A stretch of DNA of 64,000 bases from Strigamia acuminata (lineage: Eukaryota; Arthropoda; Chilopoda; Geophilomorpha; Linotaeniidae), in NCBI GenBank assembly GCA_949358305.1, contig OX442314.1, forward strand, positions 26,335,118 through 26,399,117, in the 5' to 3' direction. The translations under genes and the position numbers were made by a program. Below are positions 1 to 10,622 of this stretch, piece after piece (positions within the stretch are counted from its first letter, which is position 1; each line of letters opens with the position of its first letter). The notes beneath the pieces were generated by a model. That model was not told where the DNA came from. It worked only from the letters and a program-made list of their open reading frames with translations, and did not search any database.

Positions 1-240
1 GGTCATTTTGGATGAAAAACGGCCATTTTGGATGAAAAATGGCCACTTTTACTATAAAAAATGGCTGAAAATGGCCATTTTTACTATGACAAATGGCTGA
101 AAATGGCCATTTTAATAAAAAAAGGCCATTTTTACTTCGAAAATTGGCTAAAAATGGCCACTTGAGTGAGTGACAATGCCAAAAAACGCGTGCAAACGCC
201 TGCGAACGCCCCAAAACGCCCCAAAACGCCAGATGACAAT

Positions 241-330
241 GCAACTTGAGGCATAAAACTTGAAAACACAATTTTAAACGTCACAAAAGTTGAAACAAAG
301 ATGAAAAATTAATTTTTTGCCTCAAGTTGC
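241..330. repeat. 13-bp dyad, copy a
   Basis: GCAACTTGAGGCA at the left end is matched perfectly in inverse by TGCCTCAAGTTGC at the right end, with a 64-bp AT-rich spacer. It is the core of the first hairpin repeat. Confidence 0.8.
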
Positions 331-779
331 GCGATTTTCAGGCCTTTTGGAGTGTTTTTGAGCATTTTTTGGCGTTCTCAGCGGCGTGTTTGCCTCAAAT
401 AAACGCCGGTTTAAACAAAAAATGACGTCATTTTTGGTTTAAAATTGAAGTAAAACACAAAATATTTTAGTTTTTAAATGCAACTGGTCTAAATTTTGTC
501 AAATGTTGTCATACTTCTTGAAAGTCATCATTTATTGATAAAAAATTTGAAAATTTACCTAATTGTAGCATGTATTTGTGGTTAGTTTTGATTTGAATTC
601 AAACTGTAATTTTTTGCTTCGAGTTGCGCGATTTTCAGGCGTTTTGGGGCGTTTTTGAGCTTTTTTTGGCGTCCTCGGGCGAGCTCGCGCGTGCACGTCA
701 CAAGTAACCCTAATCAGGAAAGAACCTACAAAAACTATGGCTTGCCTCGCATAAACGCCGGGGCGTTTATTCATTTTCA

Positions 780-1540
780 AAAAGACAAATGAAATGGATA
801 AATAAAGAAATTAGCGGGGAAATCCAACATGGCGCCCACTTCAAATCCGCTAGAGCGGCAAAACACGACATTTGAATTTCAACACAAGAATAAAATCAAG
901 AATACACACTGTATTGAATAAAATAACATTAGGAAATGTAATTTCCTACAACAAAAGCACTATTTATTAAAAGAACACTTGAAAATAATCGTTTGCCGAA
1001 CGGAATGAACTCGGTCAGCAGCGCACAAGTGCGTACCGACAACGAACGCTCGAAACGACAAAACGACCGTTCCGGGACAAAAATAAAGCAAACCAATCGA
1101 CAGATCACCCCCAAATTAGTCTAAATCAATTCTAAAACCTATCCATAACACAAGAATAAGGTCCAAACAAAAGGTTAGAAGTTTGAACACAACCGAACTA
1201 GATTAAGAAATATGACGTCACGCGTCTTACGCAAGTGATCTGTAAATCGACGAATGCACTAAAAATCATCCAAAATCACACAAAATGAGCAAGAATTAAA
1301 GAAATAAGACACAGAGAAGTAATAAAACTTTAAATAGCAATGAATAAAGATAATATCAATATCATAGACACTAAAATTCATGAAAACACTGTAACTTTTA
1401 ATAAATCACAAAAAATGAAAGTTTAATATGTAAAAATATCTAAAAAGCTGAAATTCAAGAAAAGCAAAAATTAAAGACACTTTGTTAACTTTAATTAAGA
1501 CAATAAATGACATAAAATCCGGACACAACAATTATTCCAT
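780..1540. other. AT-rich interval without recognised features
   Basis: No convincing reading frame or repeat was seen. A short palindrome with GGAAAT/ATTTCC arms lies near 932-946. The sequence is AT-rich with scattered AATAAA words. Confidence 0.5.
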
Positions 1541-1740
1541 TTTGGATGAAAAACGGCCCTTTTGGATGAAAAACGGCCATTTTGGATGAAAAACGGCTAA
1601 AAATAACCATTTTTCTATGAAAAATGGCTAAAAATGGCTAAAAATGGCCATTTGATTGAATGACAACGCCAAAAAACGCCCAAGAACGCCCGCAAATGCC
1701 TAAAAATGCCTAAAAACGCCCCAAAACGCAAAATGACAAT

Positions 1741-1830
1741 GCAACTTGAGGCAAAAAACATGAGAACACAATTGTAAACGTTACAAAAGTTGAAACAAAA
1801 ATAAACAATTAATGTTTTGCCTCGAGTTGC
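1741..1830. repeat. 13-bp dyad, copy b
   Basis: Same dyad as the copy at 241, but the right arm reads TGCCTCGAGTTGC, so one of 13 pairs is broken. The spacer length is unchanged. Confidence 0.75.
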
Positions 1831-2391
1831 ACGATTTTCAGGCGTTTTGGAGTATTTTTTGGCGTTCTCAGGCGTACTCGCGCGTACACGTCACTGCCGA
1901 GTAAAAAAAACATACTTATTTCTTCAAGAGTTAAAAAGGAAGTAACCCTAATCAGGAAAAAAAATGCAAAAACAATGGCTTGCCTCGAACAAACGCCAGA
2001 AGTGAGGCGAGATGTTGTTTGCTTTATTTATTAAATCAAATTAGGCGTTGCTAATTCACCTGTATCTCTTAGTTCGACGTAAGAACACGCGCTTTTTTTA
2101 AAATGAAAGCCCAAGTTGGGTTTCATAAACGTACCGTATTGCCTTGAATAAAAGCCGGGGTGTTTATTAATTTTTAAGACCAGAAACGAGGCGAGATCAC
2201 GACTCAAGATTAAGCGAGAAGAAATAAACGTGTTTCTTCTAAAGGAAGTAACCCTAATCAGGAAAAACTTACATAAACAATGGTTTGCCTTGAATAAACG
2301 CCGGGGCGTTTATAAATTTTCAAGACGGGAGGCAAGGTGAGATGATGATGCGGTGCGACGCGAATAAAAGCCCAAGTTGGGTATTGCCTCG

Positions 2392-2413
2392 AATAAACGC
2401 CGGGGCGTTTATT
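2392..2413. repeat. Palindrome with AATAAACGCC arms
   Basis: Perfect 10-bp arms (AATAAACGCC) surround a central GG. It follows TTGCCTCG and is followed by TTAATTTTCA and a GAGGCGAG word. Other copies on the left flank are at 751-770 and 2294-2313, with a degenerate one near 2148-2168. Further copies lie in the S block at 17328-17349, 17406-17427 and 18243-18264. The family spans the border of the giant palindrome. Confidence 0.8.
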
Positions 2414-2721
2414 AATTTTCAAAACCGGAAATGAGGCGAGATCAAAACGCCATTGAAACGTTACATTTTAATAACGTTTCAACGATAAAAACGGCCATTT
2501 TTGATTAAAAAAACGACTAAAAATGGCCATTTTACTATAAAAACGGTGAAAAAAAAACATTTTTACTCTGAAAAATGGCTAAAAATGGCCATTTTGACGA
2601 AAAACGGCCATTTTTACTACGGAAAATGCTAAAAATGGCCACTTGAGTGAGTGACAACGCCAAAAAACGCCTGCGAACGCCTGCGAACACATAAAAACAC
2701 TCCAAAACGCCAGATGACAAT

Positions 2722-2811
2722 GCAACTTGAGGCAAAAAACATGAGAACACAATTTTAAACGTCACAAAAGTTGAAATAAAGATGAAAAATTAATGTTTTG
2801 CCTCGAGTTGC
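2722..2811. repeat. 13-bp dyad, copy c
   Basis: Third copy of the GCAACTTGAGGCA dyad, with the same single mismatch in the right arm as copy b. Confidence 0.75.
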
Positions 2812-3244
2812 GCGATTTTCAGGCGTTTTTGAGCGTTTTTTAGCATTTTTTGGCGTTCTCAGGCGTGCTCGTGTGTACACGTCACTGCCGAAGAAAAAAA
2901 CAAACTTATTTCTTTTAGTTAAAATGTATTTCAAGCTTTAACAGGGGTTTAAACAGGAAATGACATCATTTTTAGTTTAAAATTGAAGTAAAACACAAAA
3001 TATTTTAGTTTTTGAATGCAACTGATCCACGTTATGTCAAATGTTTCCATTACTTCTTGAAAGCCAAAAAATTTGAAAATTTAGCTAATTTCAGCATGTA
3101 TTTGTAGCTAGTTTTGATTTGAATACACACTGTAATGTTTTGCCTCGAGTTGCGCGATTTTCAGGCGTTTTGGGACGTTTTGGAGCAAAAAAAACAAACT
3201 TAATTCTTCAAGAGTTAAAAAGGAAGTAATCCTAATCAGGAAAA

Positions 3245-3880
3245 GCCCACAAAAAACAATGCAAGATCACGCGGTACGACGCACGGACTCCCAGCGCACG
3301 GAATGCACGGACTTTCTGTGGACTTCCCGTGCACGGAAGACCGGCGCGGACATTTCCATTGGAGACCAGCGCAGAATTACCTACAGGCAATTCCGAATCA
3401 AAGGCTTCTTTATGGTTTATACATTACTTTGCAGTAGGTATGCCTGGCCTTGATTTGAAAGTGCAGTAAATTCTGCTGAATGCAGTGTTTTAAACTCGCA
3501 GCAATTGCGATGGTGCCAACTATTGGAAAATAAATTTAAAATGTAAAACCAAAGAATTTGTAAAAAAAATTTGTTTTAATCAATTGCAATAATGATATTC
3601 TACTTAATTGTTGGATTATGAAACGTGAAACCAATCCCATGATTAGGAAATATAAATTTTATTAAATTCATCGTGTATCTCACATCTCACATTCACTGCC
3701 ATTTACTTAGTGTCATCCAAAAATCAGGTTTTATCAAATCCTGAGGTTATTCTAGTACGTCTTAACTGCCCGGCAGGTCGCGCAACCTGTGGAGCAACAA
3801 TTGATGTAAATAGTGCAAGCAGCACGCACGGGAAAGTGCGCACTGATGGGTCCATGCCAGTGCAAGTACATTGGGTAATG
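3245..3880. other. Flank between hairpin cluster and palindrome; nothing recognised
   Basis: No gene was found. The last 21 bases (from GTGCAAGTACATT at 3860) closely match 18623-18643 inside the S block, with two differences. This may mark a paralogous target site next to the palindrome border. Confidence 0.5.
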
Positions 3881-5339
3881 TATCCTTTTCGCGGATTGGC
3901 TTCCGCGAAATCCGCATTTTGGGGGTGACTATTCTGGGAATTCCGGGTGGACCATACTCTTCCGAAAAATGTCCGGGGTGGTGTTGGGAGTGTCGATAGA
4001 CTGTTTTGTGTCAAGGTTGCCAATTTTCATGTAAGTATTGGAAGGTTCATTTCTGTGCATTCTCATATATTTTTTTCACAGGAGCAACGAGGCGCGATGA
4101 AGGGGGATCAAGCGAGAGTGAATAAAATAAACTCGTTTTTGTCTCAAATGCGCGTTTGCGTTTGTAAATTTGGTTGTCTTGCAACGCGGTGGCGCGTTTG
4201 AGTTTCGTGTTGCGATACAAACACGCACGGGTGCGTATTGGAGTCGTAAACGACTTTCTGTCGCAATGCGATCGCGTATTTGACAAATTTCTGCAGATTT
4301 TTGCCAATATTTGACAATTTTCAGACAAATTTCAATTAATTTTAGAAATTTTTGAGAGATTTCAATAAAAGTTTGAGGAATTTCTTATGCTGACGCTAAA
4401 ATGCCAAAAGGAGTCTTAACTCAGAAGAGCACTTTTCCGACCACTTAGGTGTCGGAAAAGCACTTCCAAAGGTCGCAAAATGTGCTCTACGCGTTTTTTG
4501 ACACTAGAACGGTCGAAAACGAGTCTAAAACTGCTAAGCTGGCGCCTGTAACTTGGCGCATTCGCTGGGTCGCTCAAAAATGAGATTCGAGCGAACCGAA
4601 ACCTATGAGAGAAACGCGCCGGCGGAAATATTCGTTTTTACCAATGAATACTTAATAAATCTTCATGGGAATTTAATCCCAATCTACTGTAGGCTTAGGA
4701 ACCTTGAATACCAAATAAAAACAAAGGAGCAAAGGCGGGAAACAAAGAACAAGGGCCCGACGCCCGTAAATCACCAAAATGGCTATCTGCCAGACACGCT
4801 AGTGGCCTTGAGCCACTTCTAACTTCGTTTTCGAGGTTGTGGGTCTCGAAAACGACTAAACCGAGTGGTGGGAACGATTCCCGAGGTCTTTTTAGTCAAT
4901 GTCGCCCAAAACCCGAATCAACAAGCTAACTTTCAACGAGAAACGAAGACTGGAGCCGAATGCGGTGATAAGCGCTCATTCCAGACTCGTGTAAGCGATC
5001 TCCGCTTAAAGCCAGTTGCTCTGAGCAGACGACGCAATCGCTTACCAAGGAAAAAGACGGGTTTATGGGCTCAAAACCCGACGAAACACTTAAACAGGAT
5101 CCAGAAATTACCAAGCGAGTTGGTAAGCTAAACTAAAACTGTAAAATAAGTTGGGGACTTGGTAAAATGCGAGTCTCTCAAACTTTTGTTGCGTCCTGCT
5201 CGCAACACGCGCGATGTACGCGCGTGGCCGCGTGTTGAACGTGCGCACTACGCGCAAGAACCGTACAAACCGAGGTAAAACGAATTAAACACATATCTAA
5301 TGCAAAAACAATTATTAAATACATCATTCTTGTTGCTGT
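3881..5339 (+). repeat. P block, copy 1 (left terminus of palindrome)
   Basis: The terminus has a subterminal hairpin (TTCGCGG / CCGCGAA, 8-bp loop). Inside are a 51-bp intron-like segment, a hairpin pairing GAGCACTTTTCCGAC with GTCGGAAAAG, and a diverged older relative of the R unit around 4280-4390 (the TTTGACAAATTTC family). The G+C-richer 4400-5240 stretch has two open frames of about 88 codons, but both lack an ATG start and match nothing I know. The P/R border is where similarity to the next R unit begins. Confidence 0.75.
4031..4081 (+). other. Intron-like segment in P block
   Basis: It starts GTAAGTATTGG and ends TTTTTTTCACAG, with a possible branch word TTCTCAT; 51 bp is a typical short invertebrate intron. 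The frame entering from 3947 (GTG start, no ATG) is open with or without it. The ATG frame from 3969 gives only 21 to 26 codons. It may be a remnant of a captured host gene or part of a non-coding transcript. Copies are at 19115-19165 (+), 30312-30362 (-) and 46456-46506 (-). Confidence 0.4.
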
Positions 5340-8178
5340 TTGCAAACTTGCAAAACTTGCACCGAATTTGGGCAATTTTTTACAAATTTCAGCAGATTTT
5401 TGTCTATATTTGACAAATTTCAGCAGATTTTTGTCTATATTTGACAAATTTCAGCAGATTTCCTCAATCCTCAAACATTTGCTGATATTTCTCAAACATT
5501 TTCTAAAATTAATTGAAATCTGTCTGAAATTTGTCTTGAATGTGTCAAATATTGTCAAAAATCCGTGGAAATTTGTCAAATACTGGCAAAAATCCATGTA
5601 AATTTGTCAAAAATTGCCATAATTCGGTGCAAATTGTGTTAGATATTGGAAAAATTTATTTTAACGCTTCCAACGCGCCAGTAAATCGCGCGTGCACACG
5701 CGTGGATTTTTCGTCATAGTTGGATGCGCGCAAACCTCACGTAACTTGCGCCAAAATTTGGCAATTTTTGACAAATTTCAGCAGATTTTTGCCAGTATTT
5801 GACAAATTTCCACTGATTTTTGACAATATTTGACCCAACAACTGCGCCACGTTCCAGGCGCCGGTTTAGGCATTTTAGACCCGTTTTAGACCGTTTTAGA
5901 TGGCGAAAACGTTCTCTCCATCATTTTCTACCCCTGGGTGAGGTTTTCAGCGTTCATGATTGATGAAAAAGCTGTTTTCTAACTAGCTGTCCCATTGCTA
6001 GTTTTGGCGTCAGGTTTTAGCAACCTTCCGATCCGACTCTGTCGTCTGCACGACCTCCAAGACCGTTTTAGGGTTAATTTGAGTCAAATAATTCATTCTG
6101 GGGGTTGTTTTGGGTTTTTTACAAGTGTGTTTTTGTAGTTTTTATTGGTTTCAAACATTGTCAATTCTTTATACAAGTGTAACTTTCATTTCTCTGTATT
6201 TTGAGAACTTTGCATTGCAGCAAAGTTCATTTCTTGCCCCTTAATTATTGTGTAATTGTTGGTTTTCAAGCCCGTTTTTTAACAATAACTTTATTTGAAG
6301 TGCCTATTGTTTCAGGCACGTGCTTCCACGTGCCTTTTATTGTTGAGCAATTTCTTGGGCAGTTGCGCTCCTGTTGCTAGCATTGCCGCGCGTTCTCCGC
6401 GCGCGTACTCGCGTTTCGCATCACACACATTCGGATTCGATGGCCTATCGCGGCGGCACATTGTGTGGCATAGCGCGGCAGGTTGCAATTGCTAATGCTA
6501 CGGTCGACGGCGATTCGCATGCGCTATCCGCTGCATCAAACCCCAAATACCGATCAAAAATCGCAGAAAACACTAATCCCGACCCAAAAACCGCCAAAAT
6601 TACCCTCAACACACGCCAACAACCTTCCACCACTTAAATTACACCGGAAAAAAACAATTTCAAACCGAAAAATCAACAAAAAAGGCCAAAAAAATATTGC
6701 AAACAAAGAGAAAAGATCAATTATCGAGGCAAATCCCCACCACAAAACAACGCATCGCCGGTATACACTTAAGCGTACAGTGCACAACACTACTGTTTAT
6801 TTTCAATGATCCAATAAATAAAATTTGAAACAAAGTTGAGTGGAATTGTACGTTTCTTGTATATTAAAGTTTTTATTTTGTTTGTTTACACTTAATTTTT
6901 TTTTTCCATCATAGAATGGCGACTCGATACTTTTGTAGCTCGAATTCACTTCGTAAACGTGGTCGGTGTTCATCACGCGTCAATGCGCTCGTGCAATAGT
7001 ATAGGCGCGCATACGATTTGATGCGCGCAAAACTTGCAAAACTTGCACGGAATTTGGGCAATTTTTGACAAATTTCAGCAGATTTTTGCCTGTATTTGAC
7101 AAATTTCAGAAGATTTTTGCCTATATTTGACAAATTTCAGAAGATTTCCTCAATCCTCAAACATTTGCTGAAATTTCTCATAAAATTTCTAAAATTAATT
7201 GAAATTTGTCTGAAATTTGTCTGGAATTTGTCAAATATTGTCAAAAATCCGTGGAAATTTGTCAAATACTGGCAAAAATCCATGTAAATTTGTCAAAAAT
7301 TGCCATAATTCGGTGCAAATTGTGTTAGATATTGGAAAAATTTATTTTAACGCTTCCAACGCGCCAGTAAATCGCGCGTGCACACGCATGGATTTTTTGT
7401 CATAGTTGGATGCGCGCAAACCTCACGTAACTTGCGCCAAAATTTGGCAATTTTTGACAAATTTCAGCAGATTTTTGCCAGTATTTGACAAATTTCCACT
7501 GATTTTTGACAATATTTGACCCAACAACTGCGCCACGTTCCAGGCGCCGGTTTAGGCATTTTAGACCCGTTTTAGACCGTTTTAGATGGCGAAAACGTTC
7601 TCTCCATCATTTTCTACCCCTGGGTGAGGTTTTCAGCGTTCATAATTGATGAAAAAGCTGTTTTCTAACTAGCTGTCCCATTGCTAGTTTTGGCGTCAGG
7701 TTTTAGCAACCTTCCGATCCGACTCTGTCGTCTGCACGACCTCCAAGACTGTTTTAGGGTTAATTTGAGTCAAATAATTCATTCTGGGTGTTGTTTTGGG
7801 TTTTTTACAAGTGTGTTTTTGTAGTTTTTATTGGTTTCAAACATTGTCAATTCTTTATACAAGTGTAACTTTCATTTCTCTGTATTTTGAGAACTTTGCA
7901 TTGCAGCAAAGTTCATTTCTTGCCCCTTAATTATTGTGTAATTGTTGGTTTTCAAGCCCGTTTTTTAACAATAACTTTATTTGAAGTGCCTATTGTTTCA
8001 GGCACGTGCTTCCACGTGCCTTTTATTGTTGAGCAATTTCTTGGGCAGTTGCGCTCCTGTTGCTAGCATTGCCGCGCGTTCTCCGCGCGCGTACTCGCGC
8101 GTTTCGCATCACACACATTCGGGTTCAATGGCCTATCGCGGCGGCACATTGTGTGGCATAGCGCGGCACGTTGCAATT
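5340..8178 (+). repeat. R units, left outer copy (1.7 units)
   Basis: The full unit is 1686 bp and the second is truncated where the promoter-like module starts. The unit begins with a 31-bp-period stretch (TTTGACAAATTTCAG / GATTTTTGCC) carrying both orientations of GACAAATTT, so it can fold. It continues through GTTTTAGACC repeats, a GGCACGTG-CTTC-CACGTGCC hairpin and an AATAAA-rich stretch. The first unit is diverged from the others in its first 270 bp. No coding potential is recognised. Confidence 0.8.
6848..6914 (+). other. Intron-like segment in R unit
   Basis: It begins GTACGT and ends in a T-rich tract plus CCATCATAG. It is followed two bases later by an ATG frame of 27 codons (6916-6999), rich in Arg and Ser. 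The same arrangement is preserved in all eleven R copies that include this part. Because the copies are nearly identical overall, conservation is weak evidence. Unrecognised. Confidence 0.2.
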
Positions 8179-8254
8179 ACGTGACGTGGCACGTTGCTGT
8201 TACGTGACGCGATAGCCAGTATTTAAGCAGGGGATTCCATCATCGTTTACACAA
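8177..8254 (+). promoter_or_regulatory. Promoter-like module 1, facing T/Q core
   Basis: Two TTACGTGACG boxes (8177-8186 and 8200-8209), similar to CRE/G-box bZIP sites, stand 11-43 bp upstream of TATTTAAG at 8220-8227. A TCATC initiator-like word lies about 22 bp after the TATA start, and the first ATG is at 8255. The spacing suits RNA polymerase II, and the module points into the array. Activity is inference. Confidence 0.4.
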
Positions 8255-8297
8255 ATGCGCATTGCAACGTGGAGGCGCATTCGAGTCCTTTTCCCAA

Positions 8298-8966
8298 GCG
8301 TTGAAAAAGGACAAAACTCGTATTCGATTCGAAAGCGAATCGAATACGATTTTTGTCCTTTTTCAACGCAAAATTGTATTCGATTCGCTTTCGAATCGAA
8401 TACGAGTTTTGCCCTTCTTCAACGCGAAATCGTATTCGACTCGCTTTCGAGTCGAATGCGAATTTTTCCCTTCTTCAACGCGAAATCGTATTCGACTCGT
8501 TTTCGAGTCGAGTACGAGTTTTGCCCTTCTTCAACGCGAAATCGTATTCGACTCGTTTTCGAGTCGAATACGAGTTTTGCCCTTCTTCAACGCGAAATCG
8601 TATTCGACTCGTTTTCGAGTCGAGTACGAGTTTTGCCCTTCTTCAACGCGAAATCGTATTCGACTCGTTTTCGAGTCGAGTACGAGTTTTGCCCTTCTTC
8701 AACGCGAAATCGTATTCGACTCGTTTTCGAGTCGAATACGAGTTTTGCCCTTCTTCAACGCGAAATCGTATTCGACTCGTTTTCGAGTCGAGTACGAGTT
8801 TTGCCCTTCTTCAACGCGAAATCGTATTCGACTCGTTTTCGAGTCGAATACGAGTTTTGCCCTTCTTCAACGCGAAATCGTATTCGACTCGTTTTCGAGT
8901 CGAGTACGAGTTTTGCCCTTCTTCAACGCGAAATCGTATTCGACTCGTTTTCGAGTCGAATACGAG
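8298..8966. repeat. T array 1 (about 11 units of 56 bp)
   Basis: The unit is a 23-bp link (from TTTTGCCCTTCTTC) followed by a dyad with 14-bp arms TCGTATTCGACTCG and a TTTT loop. Two unit variants occur, differing at one base in the right arm (GAATACG, perfect dyad; GAGTACG, one mismatch). Reading inward their order is G A G G A G A G A. The first element (8298-8369) is a 72-bp near-perfect dyad with 33 of 34 pairs matched and an AAAG loop. Open frames of 205-322 codons here are repeat translations, not genes. Confidence 0.9.
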
Positions 8967-10622
8967 ATAGTCGATGACCCGTTCCCGGACTTTGACTCGT
9001 ACGACTCGTATTCGAGATGTATTCGAGATGTATTCGAGATGTATTCGAATCGTATTCGAGTCGCATTCGAGATGGTCGATGATTTCCACTCGCTCGTATA
9101 CGCGTTGTATACGAGCTCGTATTTTGATCGTAATCGTAAACGAATCGTTTACAAGTCGTATACAAGTTGTATACGACGTGTATACACCTCGTATACGAAC
9201 GAAGTTTGTGAAAACACAATTTCCAAATAAGACGTATGTGACTACTATGTGTTTTCATGTCGTAGTAAGTATCCGGTGGATTTTCCAAACTTCGTTCGTA
9301 TACGAGGTGTATACACGTCGTATACAACTTGTATACGACTTGTAAACGATTCGTTTACGATTACGATCAAAATACGAGCTCGTATACAACGCGTATACGA
9401 GCGAGTGGAAATCATCGACCATCTCGAATGCGACTCGAATACGATTCGAATACATCTCGAATACATCTCGAATACGAGTCGTATACGAGATGGTCGATTT
9501 TTGTTTCCCGGACTTTGATTCGTATTCGAGTTGTTACGAGTTCGTATTTTGATCGTATTCGTATTCGAATCGAATTCGAATCGTATTCGAATCGAATACG
9601 AATCGAATTCGAGTCGTATTCGAGATGGTCGATGATTTCCACTCGCTCGTATACGCGTTGTATACGAGCTCGTATTTTGATCGTAATCGTAAACGAATCG
9701 TTTACAAGTCGTATACAAGTTGTATACGACGTGTATACACCTCGTATACGAACGAAGTTTGTGAAAACACAATTTCCAAATAAGACGTATGTGACTACTA
9801 TGTGTTTTCATGTCGTAGTAAGTATCCGGTGGATTTTCCAAACTTCGTTCGTATACGAGGTGTATACACGTCGTATACAACTTGTATACGACTTGTAAAC
9901 GATTCGTTTACGATTACGATCAAAATACGAGCTCGTATACAACGCGTATACGAGCGAGTGGAAATCATCGACCATCTCGAATGCGACTCGAATACGATTC
10001 GAATACATCCCGAATACATCTCGAATACGAGTCGTATACGAGATGGTCGATTTTTGTTTCCCGGACTTTGATTCGTATTCGAGTTGTTACGAGTTCGTAT
10101 TTTGATCGTATTCGTATTCGAATCGAATTCGAATCGAATACGAATCGAATTCGAGTCGTATTCGAGATGGTCGATGATTTCCACTCGCTCGTATACGCGT
10201 TGTATACGAGCTCGTATTTTGATCGTAATCGTAAACGAATCGTTTACAAGTCGTATACAAGTTGTATACGACGTGTATACACCTCGTATACGAACGAAGT
10301 TTGTGAAAACACAATTTCCAAATAAGACGTATGTGACTACTATGTGTTTTCATGTCGTAGTAAGTATCCGGTGGATTTTCCAAACTTCGTTCGTATACGA
10401 GGTGTATACACGTCGTATACAACTTGTATACGACTTGTAAACGATTCGTTTACGATTACGATCAAAATACGAGCTCGTATACAACGCGTATACGAGCGAG
10501 TGGAAATCATCGACCATCTCGAATGCGACTCGAATACGATTCGAATACATCTCGAATACATCTCGAATACATCTCGAATACGAGTCGTACGAGTCAAAGT
10601 CCGGGAACGGGTCATCGACTAT
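8967..10622. repeat. Q core 1 (1656 bp, dyad-rich)
   Basis: Three tandem units at offsets of 553 and 542 bp each consist of inverted arms around an 80-bp spacer. The spacers begin near 9208, 9761 and 10303, all in the same orientation. The arms are made almost only of short self-complementary words (GTATAC, TCGA, GAATTC, CGTATACG) and are CpG-rich in an AT-rich setting. The module as a whole is an inverted repeat centred near 9794. Not coding. Confidence 0.85.

Larger units (their letters stand above)
1..3244. repeat. Cluster of hairpin-forming dispersed repeats (left flank)
   Basis: No gene is recognised here. Three related copies of a 350-420 bp repeat begin near 1, 1545 and 2480. Each has an AT-rich lead built from the words GGCCATTTT and AAAAATGGC, then a run of AACGCC/AACGCCT words, then a 13-bp dyad, then the complementary GGCGTTTT words. 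The whole copy can therefore fold on itself. A second direct repeat pairs about 408-655 with 2947-3172. Short palindromes with AATAAACGCC arms are interspersed. The same repeat families recur inside the S block of the large palindrome. All reading frames here are short and follow the repeats. Confidence 0.75.

Noticed and set aside
4553-5131. Two frames of 88-89 codons in the P block
   Set aside because: They begin at TTG and GTG, contain no early ATG and match nothing known. They may reflect the local lack of stops in G+C-richer sequence.
8255-9230. Open frames of 205-352 codons across the T arrays (all six arrays, both strands)
   Set aside because: They are the 56-bp dyad unit read three ways; all frames stay open because the unit lacks stop codons. 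They change length with unit number and end at once in the Q core.
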